Positions 12,808-21,531 of a DNA stretch of 64,000 bases are shown piece by piece. The notes beneath the pieces are model-generated. The model was not told where the DNA came from and made no database searches. It saw only the letters and a list, made by a program, of their open reading frames with translations. The stretch covers positions 2,186,555 through 2,250,554 of the forward strand of contig NZ_SOBN01000001.1 in NCBI RefSeq assembly GCF_004365705.1, written 5' to 3'. This stretch comes from Streptomyces sp. 846.5. Its GTDB lineage: Bacteria; Actinomycetota; Actinomycetes; Streptomycetales; Streptomycetaceae. Each line of letters opens with the position of its first letter. Within the stretch, counting starts at the first letter, position 1. Position numbers and translations under genes: made by a program.

Positions 12808-15201
12808 CTACACGGTGTCCTCAACGGTCCTCGACCGGGCCACGGCCGCGGCGATCTCGGTACGCGAGGAGAAGCCCAACTTGGCCAGGATGTGCTCGAC
12901 ATGGGCGTCCGCCGTGCGCTTGGAGATCACCAGTCGCTCGGCCACCTGACGGTTCGACAGCCCCTCGGCGACCAGCGCGGCGACCTCGCGTTCACGGCGG
13001 GTGAGGGCGTCCGGGCCCGGGGCCGGCTGCTGCTCCTGCTCACCCCGCCGCACCGGCGGCGGGGTGTCCGCGTCGGACAGGGCGAGAGCCACGACCTGGT
13101 CCAACTCGCTTGCCGCGCCCTGGCGGTGGCACTGGTCCCGGAGCCGCTCGCCGAGGGCCGCGAGGATCTGCCGCACGGCCGTGTCATGCGACCCGTGGAG
13201 CTCGACGGCACCGCTCAGCGGCAGGCCGGACCGCTCCCACAGCGCTGCGGCCGCGCCCAGCAGCCAGGCGGCCCGGCGGTGCCGGCCCTCCCCCGCCGCG
13301 ACCCAGGCCAGCACCTCCAGGGCGTACGCCTGGCCGGTGCGGTCGCCCAGCTCCGTGCGCAGCCGCAGGGACTGACGAGCACTCAGCGACGCCTCCGGGT
13401 ACTGCCCGAGAGCGAACCTGGCCTGGGCCTTCACCAGCAGCAGAAAGCCGCGCAGCCAGCACTCGTCCGGTGCGGCGGCGAGTACGGCCAGATACGCGTC
13501 GCACACCTCGACACCCTTGTCCGCGCGGCCGGTGGTCACGTACTTGAGCGCCCAGTGCGCCATCATCAGGCCGTCGCTGACCGGGTCCTCGCCGGGGCGC
13601 ACGTACTCGAAGACCTTCTGCGTATGGACCTCGACCTGCTCGTAGTCGCCGCGCCACCCGGCGGCCAGGGTCAGGAAGTGGTGGGCGTGCAGCCGCAGCC
13701 GGTCGTCGTCCAGCCGTTCCGCGATCGCCAGCGCCTCCTCCAGGCCCGGCAGGGCGCCGTCGTGGTCGCCGACGAACAGCGACAGTTCGGCGCCCAGGCT
13801 CAGCGCGAGCGAGCGGGCTGCGGTGGGCCCAGGCTGCTCGGCGAGGGCGAGGTCGATCCAGTGCCGCCCCTCGGCGTGCATCCCGGAGCAGATCCAGAAG
13901 GCCCACAGGTCGGTGCAGAAGGCCAGGCCATGGTCCGGGTCCTCGGCGCCGGCCCCGGCGCCGGCGCTGCCGCCGGCGATCAGGAAGCGCAGCGCGGCGC
14001 GCAGGTTCTCCAGCTCCGGGCAGAGCGCACGGAACAGCGGCAGCTGCGCGTCGGTGGCGAAGCGCGCCCGGAACTCGGCCGCCAGCGCCCGGTAGTGGGC
14101 CAGGTGCCGCCGCCGGATCTCTGGCCCGCCGCCGCTCTGCTCCAGCCACTCGCCGCCGTACTCGCGGATGGTGTCGAGCAGTCGGTAGCGGGTCCGGGCG
14201 TCGTCCGTGTCGACCCGTAGCACCACCGACTTGTCGACCAGGCCGATCAGGTGCTCCAGCACCGTCCCGCCGCCGAGTTCGCCGCCGGCGCAGATCCGCT
14301 CCACCGCGGTCAGGTCGAAGCTGCCGGCGAACACCGACAGCCGGGCCCAGAGCAGCCGCTCCTCGGCCGTGCACAGCTCATGGCTCCAGCCGATGGTGGT
14401 GCGCAGGGTCTGGTGCCGGGGCAGCGCGGTGCGGCGGCCGCCGGTGAGCAGCCGGAAGCGGTCCTCCAGCCGGGCGACCAGCTGGTCCAGCGGGATCGCC
14501 CGGAGCCGCACCGTGGCGAGCTCGATGGCCAGCGGGATGCCGTCGAGACGGCGGCACAGCGCCAGGACGTCGGCGCGGTTGGCGTCGCTGAGGGCGAACC
14601 CCGGCAGCACCGCCGCGGCCCGCTGGGCGAACAGGGCCACCGCGCCGACCCCGTCCGGGCCCTCGTCCTGGACCGGCAGCGGGGGGATGACCAGGGTGTG
14701 CTCCCCCGGGACGTCCAGCGGCTGGCGGCTGGTCGCCAGGATGCCGATCCCGGGCGCGTCGCGCAGCAGCAGGTCGGCGAGCATGGCGCAGGCGTCGACC
14801 AGGTGCTCGCAGGTGTCCAGGACCAGCAGCGCGGTCCGGTCGGCCAGGTACTCGGTGAGGAAGTCCAGCGGCGGACGGGCCGTCTGGTCCACTATCCCCA
14901 GCGAGGCGCAGACGGCCCTGGGCAGCAGTTCCGGCTCCGGGAGGGCGGAGAGCTCGACCAGGAAGACCCCGTCCGGGTAGCGCTCGCGCATCCCGGCGAC
15001 GGTGCGCAGCGCGATCCGGGTCTTGCCGACACCGCCCGGACCGGTCAGCGTGACCAGCCTGGCCTGCGTCAACAGCCGCTCCACGGAGGCGAGTTCGGCG
15101 CTGCGGCCGACGAACCCGGTGACCTCGGCGGGCAGTTCCCCGACCCGCCTGCCATGGACGCTGAAGGTCATCTCCACCCCGCCCGCCTCGCCGGTCCGCA
15201 C
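12808..15201 (-). CDS. LuxR-family transcriptional regulator with AfsR-type ATPase and TPR-like domains
   Basis: About 797 residues. After a VTGFVGRSAEL entry motif come the Walker A GPGGVGKTR (about 54-62) and the LLVLDTCEHLVDACA Walker B region. The middle has a winged-helix block (SHELCTAEERLLWARLSVFAG) and a helical, TPR-like part, and the C-terminus a LuxR helix-turn-helix (LTRREREVAALVAEGLSNRQVAERL, about 735-760, then HILAKLGFSSRTEI). Such proteins usually act as ATP-controlled activators. GTG 15201 is used here; GTG 15177 and ATG 15171 are equally plausible starts. It is divergent from the second cobalamin promoter, so a role in cob regulation is possible but unsupported beyond position. 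Confidence 0.88.
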   Translation of the reverse strand: MRTGEAGGVEMTFSVHGRRVGELPAEVTGFVGRSAELASVERLLTQARLVTLTGPGGVGKTRIALRTVAGMRERYPDGVFLVELSALPEPELLPRAVCASLGIVDQTARPPLDFLTEYLADRTALLVLDTCEHLVDACAMLADLLLRDAPGIGILATSRQPLDVPGEHTLVIPPLPVQDEGPDGVGAVALFAQRAAAVLPGFALSDANRADVLALCRRLDGIPLAIELATVRLRAIPLDQLVARLEDRFRLLTGGRRTALPRHQTLRTTIGWSHELCTAEERLLWARLSVFAGSFDLTAVERICAGGELGGGTVLEHLIGLVDKSVVLRVDTDDARTRYRLLDTIREYGGEWLEQSGGGPEIRRRHLAHYRALAAEFRARFATDAQLPLFRALCPELENLRAALRFLIAGGSAGAGAGAEDPDHGLAFCTDLWAFWICSGMHAEGRHWIDLALAEQPGPTAARSLALSLGAELSLFVGDHDGALPGLEEALAIAERLDDDRLRLHAHHFLTLAAGWRGDYEQVEVHTQKVFEYVRPGEDPVSDGLMMAHWALKYVTTGRADKGVEVCDAYLAVLAAAPDECWLRGFLLLVKAQARFALGQYPEASLSARQSLRLRTELGDRTGQAYALEVLAWVAAGEGRHRRAAWLLGAAAALWERSGLPLSGAVELHGSHDTAVRQILAALGERLRDQCHRQGAASELDQVVALALSDADTPPPVRRGEQEQQPAPGPDALTRREREVAALVAEGLSNRQVAERLVISKRTADAHVEHILAKLGFSSRTEIAAAVARSRTVEDTV

Positions 15202-15294
15202 CCTTCCGAGAGTATCGGTTCGTTCACTGCCTGTGGTGGTGATCAGCCAGAACGGGGGTGGGCACGGGGGTGGGCGAGGACACAGCCGCTCCGG

Positions 15295-15324
15295 TTGACC
15301 TGGCGACGGCGCACGTGGTGGGAT
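15295..15324 (+). promoter_or_regulatory. Probable promoter of the cobI-cobC unit
   Basis: TTGACC (15295-15300), an 18-bp spacer, and TGGGAT (15319-15324). The flanking CCGGTTGAC and CGTGGTGG match the promoter at 965-994, so the two cobalamin units probably share promoter ancestry and sigma factor use. Confidence 0.5.
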
Positions 15325-15490
15325 TTTGAAGCCTTGTACGGCGGCAATGATGAGGAAGTCCGGTGCGAATCCGGCGCGGTCCCGCCACTGTCACCGGGCG
15401 ACGCGTCCCGTACCGGGCGCGGCCGTCCCCGAGCCAGGAACTCTGGCCGCCGACACCACGATCCGGGGCGCGGACCCCGAGTGAGGACTA
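15325..15490 (+). promoter_or_regulatory. Cobalamin riboswitch upstream of cobI
   Basis: It shows the class core GAGGAAGTCCGGTGCGAATC (15352-15371), CCGGCGCGGTCCC, the B12 box GCCACTG at 15384-15390, TCACCGGGCG, and the 3' core GAGCCAGGAACTC near 15433. A terminal hairpin CGGGG-CGCGGA-CCCCG and GAGTGAGGAC follow, matching the end of the first riboswitch. Because the hairpin abuts the ribosome site of the leader ORF, control is more likely at translation than at termination; no U-tract is visible. Boundaries are approximate. Confidence 0.92.
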
Positions 15491-15495
15491 CTGCC

Positions 15496-15543
15496 ATGCG
15501 CTGCTGCGCTCCTGTGCCCCGCTGCCTGCCCACGCCGTGGTGA
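15496..15543 (+). CDS. Cysteine-containing leader ORF overlapping cobI
   Basis: ATG 15496 encodes MRCCAPVPRCLPTPW and stops at TGA 15541-15543, which overlaps the cobI GTG at 15540 (GTGA). TGAGGAC seven bases upstream of the ATG is a good ribosome site, while cobI has none. It is therefore likely that the leader is translated and passes ribosomes to cobI. Three of its 15 residues are cysteine. The first bases (gccatgcgc, then tgctgc) resemble those of the leader at 1235, pointing to common origin. No protein function is proposed. Confidence 0.55.
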   Translation: MRCCAPVPRCLPTPW

Positions 15544-16274
15544 CGCCGCGACTGACCGGCGTGGGCATGGGCCCCGGCGATCCCGAGCTGGTCACCGTCA
15601 AGGCGGTCCGGGTGCTGCGCGAGGCCGCCGTGGTGGTCGTCCCGGTGCTGGACAGCGGCGAGACCGGGCGGGCCGAGGCGACCGTGCTGCACCATCTGGA
15701 CGGCGCCGCGGCCAAGGTCGAGCGGGTGGTCTTCGCCCTGAACGAGCGCGAGGACCGGGCCCGCCGCGAGGCCGCCTGGGACGCGGCCGGCGCCCGGGTC
15801 GCCGAGCTGCTGCGGGAGCACGGCAGCGTCGCCTTCGCCACCATCGGCGACCCCAATGTCTACTCGACCTTCACCTATCTCGCCCAGACGCTGGCCCCGC
15901 TGGTCCCGGGCCTGGTCTTGGCGACCGTCCCCGGCATCACCGCGATGCAGGACCTGGCCGCGCGCAGCGGCACCGTCCTGGCCGAGGGCACCGAGCCGCT
16001 GACCCTGGTCCCGGTGACCGCGGGAGCGGAGGTGCTGCGGGACGCCCTGGCCGGGCCCGGCACCGTCGTCGCCTACAAGTTCGGACGGCTGGCCGAGCAG
16101 GTCGCCGCCGCGCTGCGGGAGACCGACCGGGACGGCACCGCCGTCTGGGGGTCCGCGCTGGGCCTGCCGGACGAGCAGATCCGCCCGGCCGGGCACCCAT
16201 TGACCGGATCGCTGCCGTACCTCTCGACCCTGATCGCACCCGCGACCCGCACCCGCCGTGGAGGCAAGCTGTGA
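15540..16274 (+). CDS. cobI: Precorrin-2 C20-methyltransferase CobI/CbiL
   Basis: A SAM-dependent tetrapyrrole methylase (244 residues) that methylates C20 of precorrin-2. The N-terminal GVGMGPGDPELVTVKAVRVL (residues about 7-26) is the family's glycine-rich cofactor loop. FATIGDPNVYSTFTYL (about 100-115) is the second conserved motif and marks the CobI/CbiL subfamily. VPGITAMQDLAAR follows at about 129. GTG 15540 gives the normal N-terminus VTPRLTGVGMGPGD and overlaps the stop of the leader ORF; no separate ribosome site is seen. The stop overlaps the GTG of cobM. Confidence 0.94.
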   Translation: MTPRLTGVGMGPGDPELVTVKAVRVLREAAVVVVPVLDSGETGRAEATVLHHLDGAAAKVERVVFALNEREDRARREAAWDAAGARVAELLREHGSVAFATIGDPNVYSTFTYLAQTLAPLVPGLVLATVPGITAMQDLAARSGTVLAEGTEPLTLVPVTAGAEVLRDALAGPGTVVAYKFGRLAEQVAAALRETDRDGTAVWGSALGLPDEQIRPAGHPLTGSLPYLSTLIAPATRTRRGGKL

Positions 16275-17092
16275 CCAGCACGGAAGCCACTGTCGGCAAG
16301 GTCACCTTCGTCGGTGCCGGCCCCGGCGCCGCGGACCTGCTCACCTTCCGCGCCGCGCGGGCCATCGCCGAGGCCGACACGGTGATCTGGGCCGCCAGCC
16401 TGGTCCAGGCCGAGGTGCTGGAGCACGCCCGCGAGGACGCCGAGATCCTGGACTCCTCGCTGATCCCGATGGAGGACGTGCTGGCGGAGTACCAGCGCGC
16501 GGCCGACCAGGGCCGCCGGGTGGCCAGGATCCACTCGGGGGACCCCTCGCTGTGGGGTGCGGTCCAGGAGCAGCTGGACCGCTGCCGGGAGCTGGGCCTG
16601 GAGACCGAGATTGTCCCCGGCGTCTCCTCCTTCTCCGCCGTCGCCGCCATCGTCCAGCGCGAACTGACCATCCCCGAGGTGGCCCAGAGCGTCATCCTGA
16701 CCCGGCTCGGCGGGGGCAAGACCCCGATGCCGCCCGGCGAGGAGGTCCGCGACTTCGCCCGGCACGGCACCACCATGGCGATCTTCCTCTCCGCCGCGCG
16801 CACCAAGCAGCTGGTGGAGGAGCTGACCGCGGGCGGCTACCCGCCGGAGACCCCGGTCGTGGTCGCCTACCAGGCGACCTGGCCGGACGAGCTGGTGCTG
16901 CACGGCACGCTGGAGACCCTGGAGGCGACCGTCAAGGAGCACCGGCTGTGGAAGCACACCCTGTTCCTGGTCGGCCCGGCGCTGGCAGCGACGGGGACCC
17001 GGTCGCACCTCTACCACCCCGGCCACTTCCACACCTTCCGCAAGGCCGACCCGGCGGCCCGGCGCGCCCTGCGCAGCAGCGGAGCGTCGTGA
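16271..17092 (+). CDS. cobM: Precorrin-4 C11-methyltransferase CobM/CbiF
   Basis: A 273-residue SAM-dependent methylase acting on C11. It shows VTFVGAGPGAADLLTFRAARAI (about residues 10-31), ARIHSGDPSLWGAVQEQ (about 84-100), and EIVPGVSSFSAVAA, all characteristic of CobM/CbiF, and later LTRLGGGKTPMP. The GTG start overlaps the cobI stop (GTGA), and its own stop overlaps the cobL GTG, so the genes are almost certainly translationally coupled. Length is normal. Confidence 0.95.
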   Translation: MTSTEATVGKVTFVGAGPGAADLLTFRAARAIAEADTVIWAASLVQAEVLEHAREDAEILDSSLIPMEDVLAEYQRAADQGRRVARIHSGDPSLWGAVQEQLDRCRELGLETEIVPGVSSFSAVAAIVQRELTIPEVAQSVILTRLGGGKTPMPPGEEVRDFARHGTTMAIFLSAARTKQLVEELTAGGYPPETPVVVAYQATWPDELVLHGTLETLEATVKEHRLWKHTLFLVGPALAATGTRSHLYHPGHFHTFRKADPAARRALRSSGAS

Positions 17093-18354
17093 CGGACCGG
17101 CACCTGATCACCGTCCTCGGCAGCCGGCAGGCCGCGGAGCACGCCGCGCTGATCGCCGGCGCCGGGCTGGTGCTGGGCGCGCGACGGCACCTGGACGCCG
17201 CCGGGGTGCCGCCGGAGCGGGCGGTCGTGCTCGGCCCGCTGGCCCCGGCGCTGGACGCGGTCGCCGCCGCGCTCGCCGCCGACGCCGGTCCGGTGCTGGT
17301 GCTGGCCTCCGGGGACCCGGGGTTCTTCGGCATCGTCCGCGCCCTGGCCGAGCGCTTCGGCCCAGAGGCGCTGGACGTCCGACCCGGCGTCAGCAGTGTC
17401 GCGGAGGCCTTCGCCAGGGTGGGTCTGCCCTGGGACGACGCGGTCGTGGTGAGCGCCCACGGCCGTGACCCGCGTACCGCCCTGAACGTCTGCCGGGCGC
17501 ACCGCAAGGTCGCCGTGCTGACCGCTCCGGGCGCGGGTCCCGCCGAGATCGGGGCGGCTCTGGCCGCAGTCCCCGGGCTGCGGCGCCGACTGCTGGTGGC
17601 GACCGACCTCGGCGCGGACAGCGAGCGGATCGAGGAGGTGACGCCGGAGCAGGCCGCGAAGCGGGACTGGCCCGGCGTCCATGTGGTGCTGAGCCTGGGC
17701 CCCGGCGCCGAGCGCCCCGGTCCGATGCGCGCCGTCGCCGGAGGTGCGGGCGTCGCCGAGGGCGGCTGGGGGCTGCCCGAGGACGCCTTCGAGCACCGCG
17801 ACTCGATGGTCACCAAGGCCGAGGTCCGTGCCCTCGCCCTGGCCCGACTCGGACCGCGGCTGGGCGAGCTGGTCTGGGACGTGGGTGCGGGCAGCGGCTC
17901 GGTGGCCGTCGAGTGCGCCCGGCTCGGCGCGGCCGTGGTCGCGGTCGAGAAGGCGGCGGACGGCGCGGAACGGGTCCTGGCCAACGCGGCGGCGAACGGG
18001 GTGGATGTCGCCGTGGTCTGCGGCAGCGCCCCGGATGCGCTCGCCCAACTGCCGGAGCCGGACGCGGTGTTCGTCGGCGGCGGTGGCGCGGATCTGCCGG
18101 ACATCGTCGCCGCCTGCGCCGAGCGTGCCCGGCGCACCGTGGTGGTGACGCTGGCGGCGCTGGACCGGATCCCCGCTGTGCGGGCCGCGCTGCTCGCGGC
18201 GGGCTTCACCGCCGAAGGCGTGCAGCTGCAGTCGTCGCGGCTGGCCCCGCTGCCCGGCGGAGTGGTCCGCCTGGCCGCCACCAATCCGGTATTCGTCCTC
18301 TGGGGCACCCGACTTGATTCACCGTCAGCCCAGTCGTCAGGAGACACACTGTGA
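17089..18354 (+). CDS. cobL: Precorrin-6Y C5,15-methyltransferase (decarboxylating) CobL
   Basis: A two-domain enzyme (421 residues). The N-terminal tetrapyrrole methylase half contains VLASGDPGFFGIVRALAERFG (about residues 68-88) and RPGVSSVAEAFAR. The C-terminal half is a Rossmann-type methyltransferase with VWDVGAGSGSVAVE (about 261-274) and a DAVFVGGGG block. Together they add methyl groups at C5 and C15 and decarboxylate the acetate side chain on ring C. The fused CbiE+CbiT layout is the usual one in actinomycetes. It is linked to both neighbours by GTGA overlaps. Confidence 0.94.
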   Translation: MTDRHLITVLGSRQAAEHAALIAGAGLVLGARRHLDAAGVPPERAVVLGPLAPALDAVAAALAADAGPVLVLASGDPGFFGIVRALAERFGPEALDVRPGVSSVAEAFARVGLPWDDAVVVSAHGRDPRTALNVCRAHRKVAVLTAPGAGPAEIGAALAAVPGLRRRLLVATDLGADSERIEEVTPEQAAKRDWPGVHVVLSLGPGAERPGPMRAVAGGAGVAEGGWGLPEDAFEHRDSMVTKAEVRALALARLGPRLGELVWDVGAGSGSVAVECARLGAAVVAVEKAADGAERVLANAAANGVDVAVVCGSAPDALAQLPEPDAVFVGGGGADLPDIVAACAERARRTVVVTLAALDRIPAVRAALLAAGFTAEGVQLQSSRLAPLPGGVVRLAATNPVFVLWGTRLDSPSAQSSGDTL

Positions 18355-20045
18355 TCGGCTTGATCGCCGCCACCTCGGCGGGACGCTCGGCAGCCGCCGA
18401 ACTCGCCGAGGCGCTGGGCGACTGCACCCTCTACCAGGAGCGGACCGTCGCCGCCTCGATCGCCCGGGCCTGGGCCGAGTGCGAGCAACTGGTCTGCTTC
18501 CTCGCCACCGGCGCCACCGTGCGATTGATCGCCCCGCTGCTGGCGGACAAGCACAGCGACCCCGGGGTGGTCTGCGTCGACGAGGCCCGGCGCTTCGCGG
18601 TGTCGCTCGTCGGCGGCCATGACGGCGGCGCAAACCAGCTGGCCGCCCGGGTCGCCGAAGCCCTGGACGCACAGCCGGTGCTGACCACGGCCACCGATGC
18701 GACGAACCTGCCCGGCCTGGACACCCTCGGCTGGCACACCGAGGGCGAGCTCGCCGCGGTGAGCCGCGCGCTGCTCGACGGCGCACCGGTCCGGCTGCGG
18801 GCCGACGCGGTCCACCCGCTGCCCGCGCTGCCGCCGAACCTGACCGCCGAGGCGCCGTCGGACGCGCCGACCGTGGTCATCAGCGACCGCATCGAGGCTT
18901 CCGGGCCCACGACCGTGACGCTGCGTCCGCGCACGCTGGTCGTCGGCGTCGGCGCCAGCCGCGGCGCCCCGACCGAGGAGGTGCTCGGGCTGGTCGAGGC
19001 GGCGCTCGCGGACGCCGGGCTGAGCCGGCACTCCGTCAGCCACCTGGCCACCGTGGACGCCAAGGCCGACGAGCCCGCCCTGCTCGCGGCGGCCGCCGCC
19101 CTCGGCGTCGAGCTGGTCACCCACGTCGCCGAGGCGCTCGCCGCCGTCGCCGTGCCCAACCCCTCCGCCGCCCCGCAGGCGGCCGTCGGCACGCCCAGCG
19201 TCGCCGAGGCGGCCGCCCTGGTCGGCGGCGGCGAACTGCTGGTGCCCAAGCGGAAGTCCGCCCCCGAGGGACGGGCCGCCATGGCCACCGTCGCCGTCGT
19301 CCGGCGGGCGCCGCGCGGGCGGCTGGCGCTGGTCGGGCTCGGCCCGGGGGCGCGCGACCTGCTGACGCCGCGGGCGCGCGAGGAACTGCGCCGGGCCTCG
19401 GTCGTCGTCGGCCTGGACCAGTACGTGGACCAGATCCGCGACCTGCTGCGGCCCGGCACCCGGATCGAGGCCACCGGTCTCGGCGCCGAGGAGGAGCGCG
19501 CGCGCAGCGCCGTACGCCTCGCCGAGCAGGGTCACGCCGTCGCTCTGATCGGCAGCGGCGACGCCGGCGTCTACGCCATGGCCTCCCCCGCGCTCGCCGA
19601 GGCCGGCCCGGACATCGACGTCGTCGGGGTCCCCGGGGTCACCGCCGCCCTGGCCGCCTCCTCGCTGCTGGGCGCGCCGCTGGGCCACGACCATGTGTCG
19701 ATCAGCCTCTCCGACCTGCACACCCCCTGGGAGGTCATCGAACGCCGGGTCCGCGCGGCGGCCGAGGCCGACCTGGTGGTCACCTTCTACAACCCGCGCA
19801 GCCGGGGCCGCGACTGGCAGCTCCCCAAGGCCCTGTCGCTGCTGGCCGAGCACCGAACGCCGGACACCCCGGTCGGGGTCGCCCATGCGATCTCCCGCGC
19901 CGACGAGTGGCACACCGTCACCACCCTGGCCGAACTGGACGTCACCACGGTCGACATGACGACCGTGGTGGTGGTCGGCAACACCGCCTCGCGCACGGTC
20001 GCGGGCCAGATGGTCACCCCGCGCGGCTACCGGTGGCAGTCATGA
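18351..20045 (+). CDS. cobJ: CbiG-CobJ fusion (precorrin-3B C17-methyltransferase)
   Basis: A 564-residue fusion. The N-terminal third resembles CbiG, the enzyme that opens the C20 lactone: FLATGATVRLIAPLLADKHSDP (about residues 48-69), SLVGGHDGGANQLA and the CbiG C-terminal domain starting VVGVGASRGAPTEEVL (about 197). From about residue 322 (RLALVGLGPGARDLLTPRA) a CobJ/CbiH methylase follows, with ALIGSGDAGVYAMASPALAE and FYNPRSRGRDWQLPKA. GTG 18351 overlaps the cobL stop. CbiG is normally linked to the anaerobic route, so its union with CobJ next to CobN-type chelatase genes shows a mixed pathway, as known in actinomycetes. Confidence 0.93.
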   Translation: MIGLIAATSAGRSAAAELAEALGDCTLYQERTVAASIARAWAECEQLVCFLATGATVRLIAPLLADKHSDPGVVCVDEARRFAVSLVGGHDGGANQLAARVAEALDAQPVLTTATDATNLPGLDTLGWHTEGELAAVSRALLDGAPVRLRADAVHPLPALPPNLTAEAPSDAPTVVISDRIEASGPTTVTLRPRTLVVGVGASRGAPTEEVLGLVEAALADAGLSRHSVSHLATVDAKADEPALLAAAAALGVELVTHVAEALAAVAVPNPSAAPQAAVGTPSVAEAAALVGGGELLVPKRKSAPEGRAAMATVAVVRRAPRGRLALVGLGPGARDLLTPRAREELRRASVVVGLDQYVDQIRDLLRPGTRIEATGLGAEEERARSAVRLAEQGHAVALIGSGDAGVYAMASPALAEAGPDIDVVGVPGVTAALAASSLLGAPLGHDHVSISLSDLHTPWEVIERRVRAAAEADLVVTFYNPRSRGRDWQLPKALSLLAEHRTPDTPVGVAHAISRADEWHTVTTLAELDVTTVDMTTVVVVGNTASRTVAGQMVTPRGYRWQS

Positions 20046-20641
20046 CGGCGCGCCAGGTCCACCCCATCGAACGCGAGTCCTACCGCCGCCTCCGGGCCAG
20101 GGCCGACACCAGCCATCTCCCCCCGCTGACCAGGGCCGTGGCCGAGCGGGTGGTGCACTCCAGCGCCGACCTCGCCTACCTCGACGACCTGGTGATCGCC
20201 GACGAGGCGGTGCTGCGCGCCGCCGCCGACGCCCTGGCGGCCGGAGCGCCGCTGGTGGCCGATGTGCAGATGGTCGCCGCAGGCATCACCACCCGCCGGG
20301 CGCTGTGCCGACTCGCCGACGCCAAGGGCGATCCGGCCACCGGACTGACCCGCTCCGCCGCCGCGGTCCGGCTGGCCCTGGAGGAGGTCGGCCACGGCGC
20401 GGTGTGGGTGATCGGCTGTGCCCCCACCGCACTGGAGGAACTGCTGCTGCTGGACGCCCGTCCGGCGCTGGTCATCGGCCTGCCGGTGGGCTTCGTCGGC
20501 GCCGCCGAGTCCAAGGCGGCGCTGCGGGCCTCCGGGCTGCCGGCCGTCAGCAACATCTCCGAGAAGGGCGGCTCGGCGGTCGCCGCGGCCGCCGCCAACG
20601 CCCTGCTCTACCCGGATCTCTACGAGGAGCCCCTCTCGTGA
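20042..20641 (+). CDS. cobH: Precorrin-8X methylmutase CobH/CbiC
   Basis: Moves the methyl group from C11 to C12 to give hydrogenobyrinic (or cobyrinic) acid. The 199-residue product has the conserved catalytic histidine in RVVHSSAD (His39), VADVQMVAAGI (about 77-87), GCAPTALEELL and PVGFVGAAESKAAL, all standard for the family. The ATG overlaps the cobJ stop (ATGA); its own stop overlaps the cbiX GTG (GTGA). Length is normal. Confidence 0.95.
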   Translation: MTARQVHPIERESYRRLRARADTSHLPPLTRAVAERVVHSSADLAYLDDLVIADEAVLRAAADALAAGAPLVADVQMVAAGITTRRALCRLADAKGDPATGLTRSAAAVRLALEEVGHGAVWVIGCAPTALEELLLLDARPALVIGLPVGFVGAAESKAALRASGLPAVSNISEKGGSAVAAAAANALLYPDLYEEPLS

Positions 20642-21531
20642 CACCTCCTGCGCTGCTCATCGTCGGCCACGGCACCCGCGACGAGGCCGGCGCCGAGGCG
20701 TTCCGCTCCTTCGTCGACGGGCTGCGCGACCGGCTGCCGGACACCCCCGTCGGCGGCGGCTTCATCGAGCTGTCCCCGCCGCCGCTCGCCGACGCCGTCG
20801 CCGGACTGGTCGACGCCGGGGCCCGCCGCTTCGCCGCGGTGCCGCTGGTGCTGGTCTCCGCCGGGCACGCCAAGGGCGACATCCCGGCCGCCCTGGTCCG
20901 CGAGCGCGAGCGCCACCCCGGCACTTCCTTCTCCTACGGGCGGCCCCTCGGCCCGCACCCGGCCCTGCTCACCGTCCTGGAGCGGCGGCTGGACGAGGTG
21001 CTGGCGCTCGAGGACCGCGCCGACACCACGGTGCTGCTGGTCGGCCGGGGCTCCACCGACCCCGACGCCAACGCCGAGGTGGTCAAGGTCGCCCGACTGC
21101 TCTGGGAGGGCCGGGGCCTGGCCGGGGTGGAGACCGCGTTCGTCTCGCTCGCGGCGCCCGACGTCCCGTCCGGGCTGACCCGCTGCCGGCTGCTGGGCGC
21201 CCGGCGGATCGTGGTACTGCCCTACTTCCTGTTCACCGGCATCCTCCCCGAACGGGTGGAACAGCAGGCCGCCGACTGGGCCGCCGCCCACGCGGACACC
21301 GACCTGCGCCAGGCTGCGGTGATGGGCCCGACCGAGGAGTTGGCCGAGCTGGTGCTGGCCCGCTACCGGGAGGCCCTCGCCGGAGATCTGCGGATGAACT
21401 GTGACACCTGCGTCTATCGTGTCGCCATGCCTGGTTTTGAGGACCGCGTCGGTGCGGCGCAGCGCCCGCACCACCACCCCGACGATCCTTCACACGACCA
21501 CGGTCACGGCTCCCACACGCATGTCCACTGA
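20638..21531 (+). CDS. cbiX: Sirohydrochlorin chelatase CbiX/SirB type with Cys motif and His-rich tail
   Basis: A 297-residue class II chelatase that inserts cobalt (or iron) into sirohydrochlorin. Two chelatase repeats are visible: LLIVGHGTRDEAGAEAF (about residues 6-22, catalytic His in GHGTR) and VLLVGRGSTDPDANAEV (about 128-144). The tail has MNCDTCVYR (a CxxC motif, about 252-260) and then a histidine-rich end (HHHPDDPSHDHGHGSHTHVH), features known from long-form CbiX and suited to metal handling or an Fe-S centre. With CobN also present, its in vivo metal could be Co2+ or, for sirohaem, Fe2+. It overlaps the start of cobC by 11 bases. Confidence 0.9.
   Translation: MTPPALLIVGHGTRDEAGAEAFRSFVDGLRDRLPDTPVGGGFIELSPPPLADAVAGLVDAGARRFAAVPLVLVSAGHAKGDIPAALVRERERHPGTSFSYGRPLGPHPALLTVLERRLDEVLALEDRADTTVLLVGRGSTDPDANAEVVKVARLLWEGRGLAGVETAFVSLAAPDVPSGLTRCRLLGARRIVVLPYFLFTGILPERVEQQAADWAAAHADTDLRQAAVMGPTEELAELVLARYREALAGDLRMNCDTCVYRVAMPGFEDRVGAAQRPHHHPDDPSHDHGHGSHTHVH

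Noticed and set aside
11417-15201. Toxin-antitoxin or phage-defence STAND system
   Set aside because: The large protein ends in a clear LuxR helix-turn-helix and has no effector domain; the shorter paralogue also lacks one. A regulatory pair is the simpler reading.
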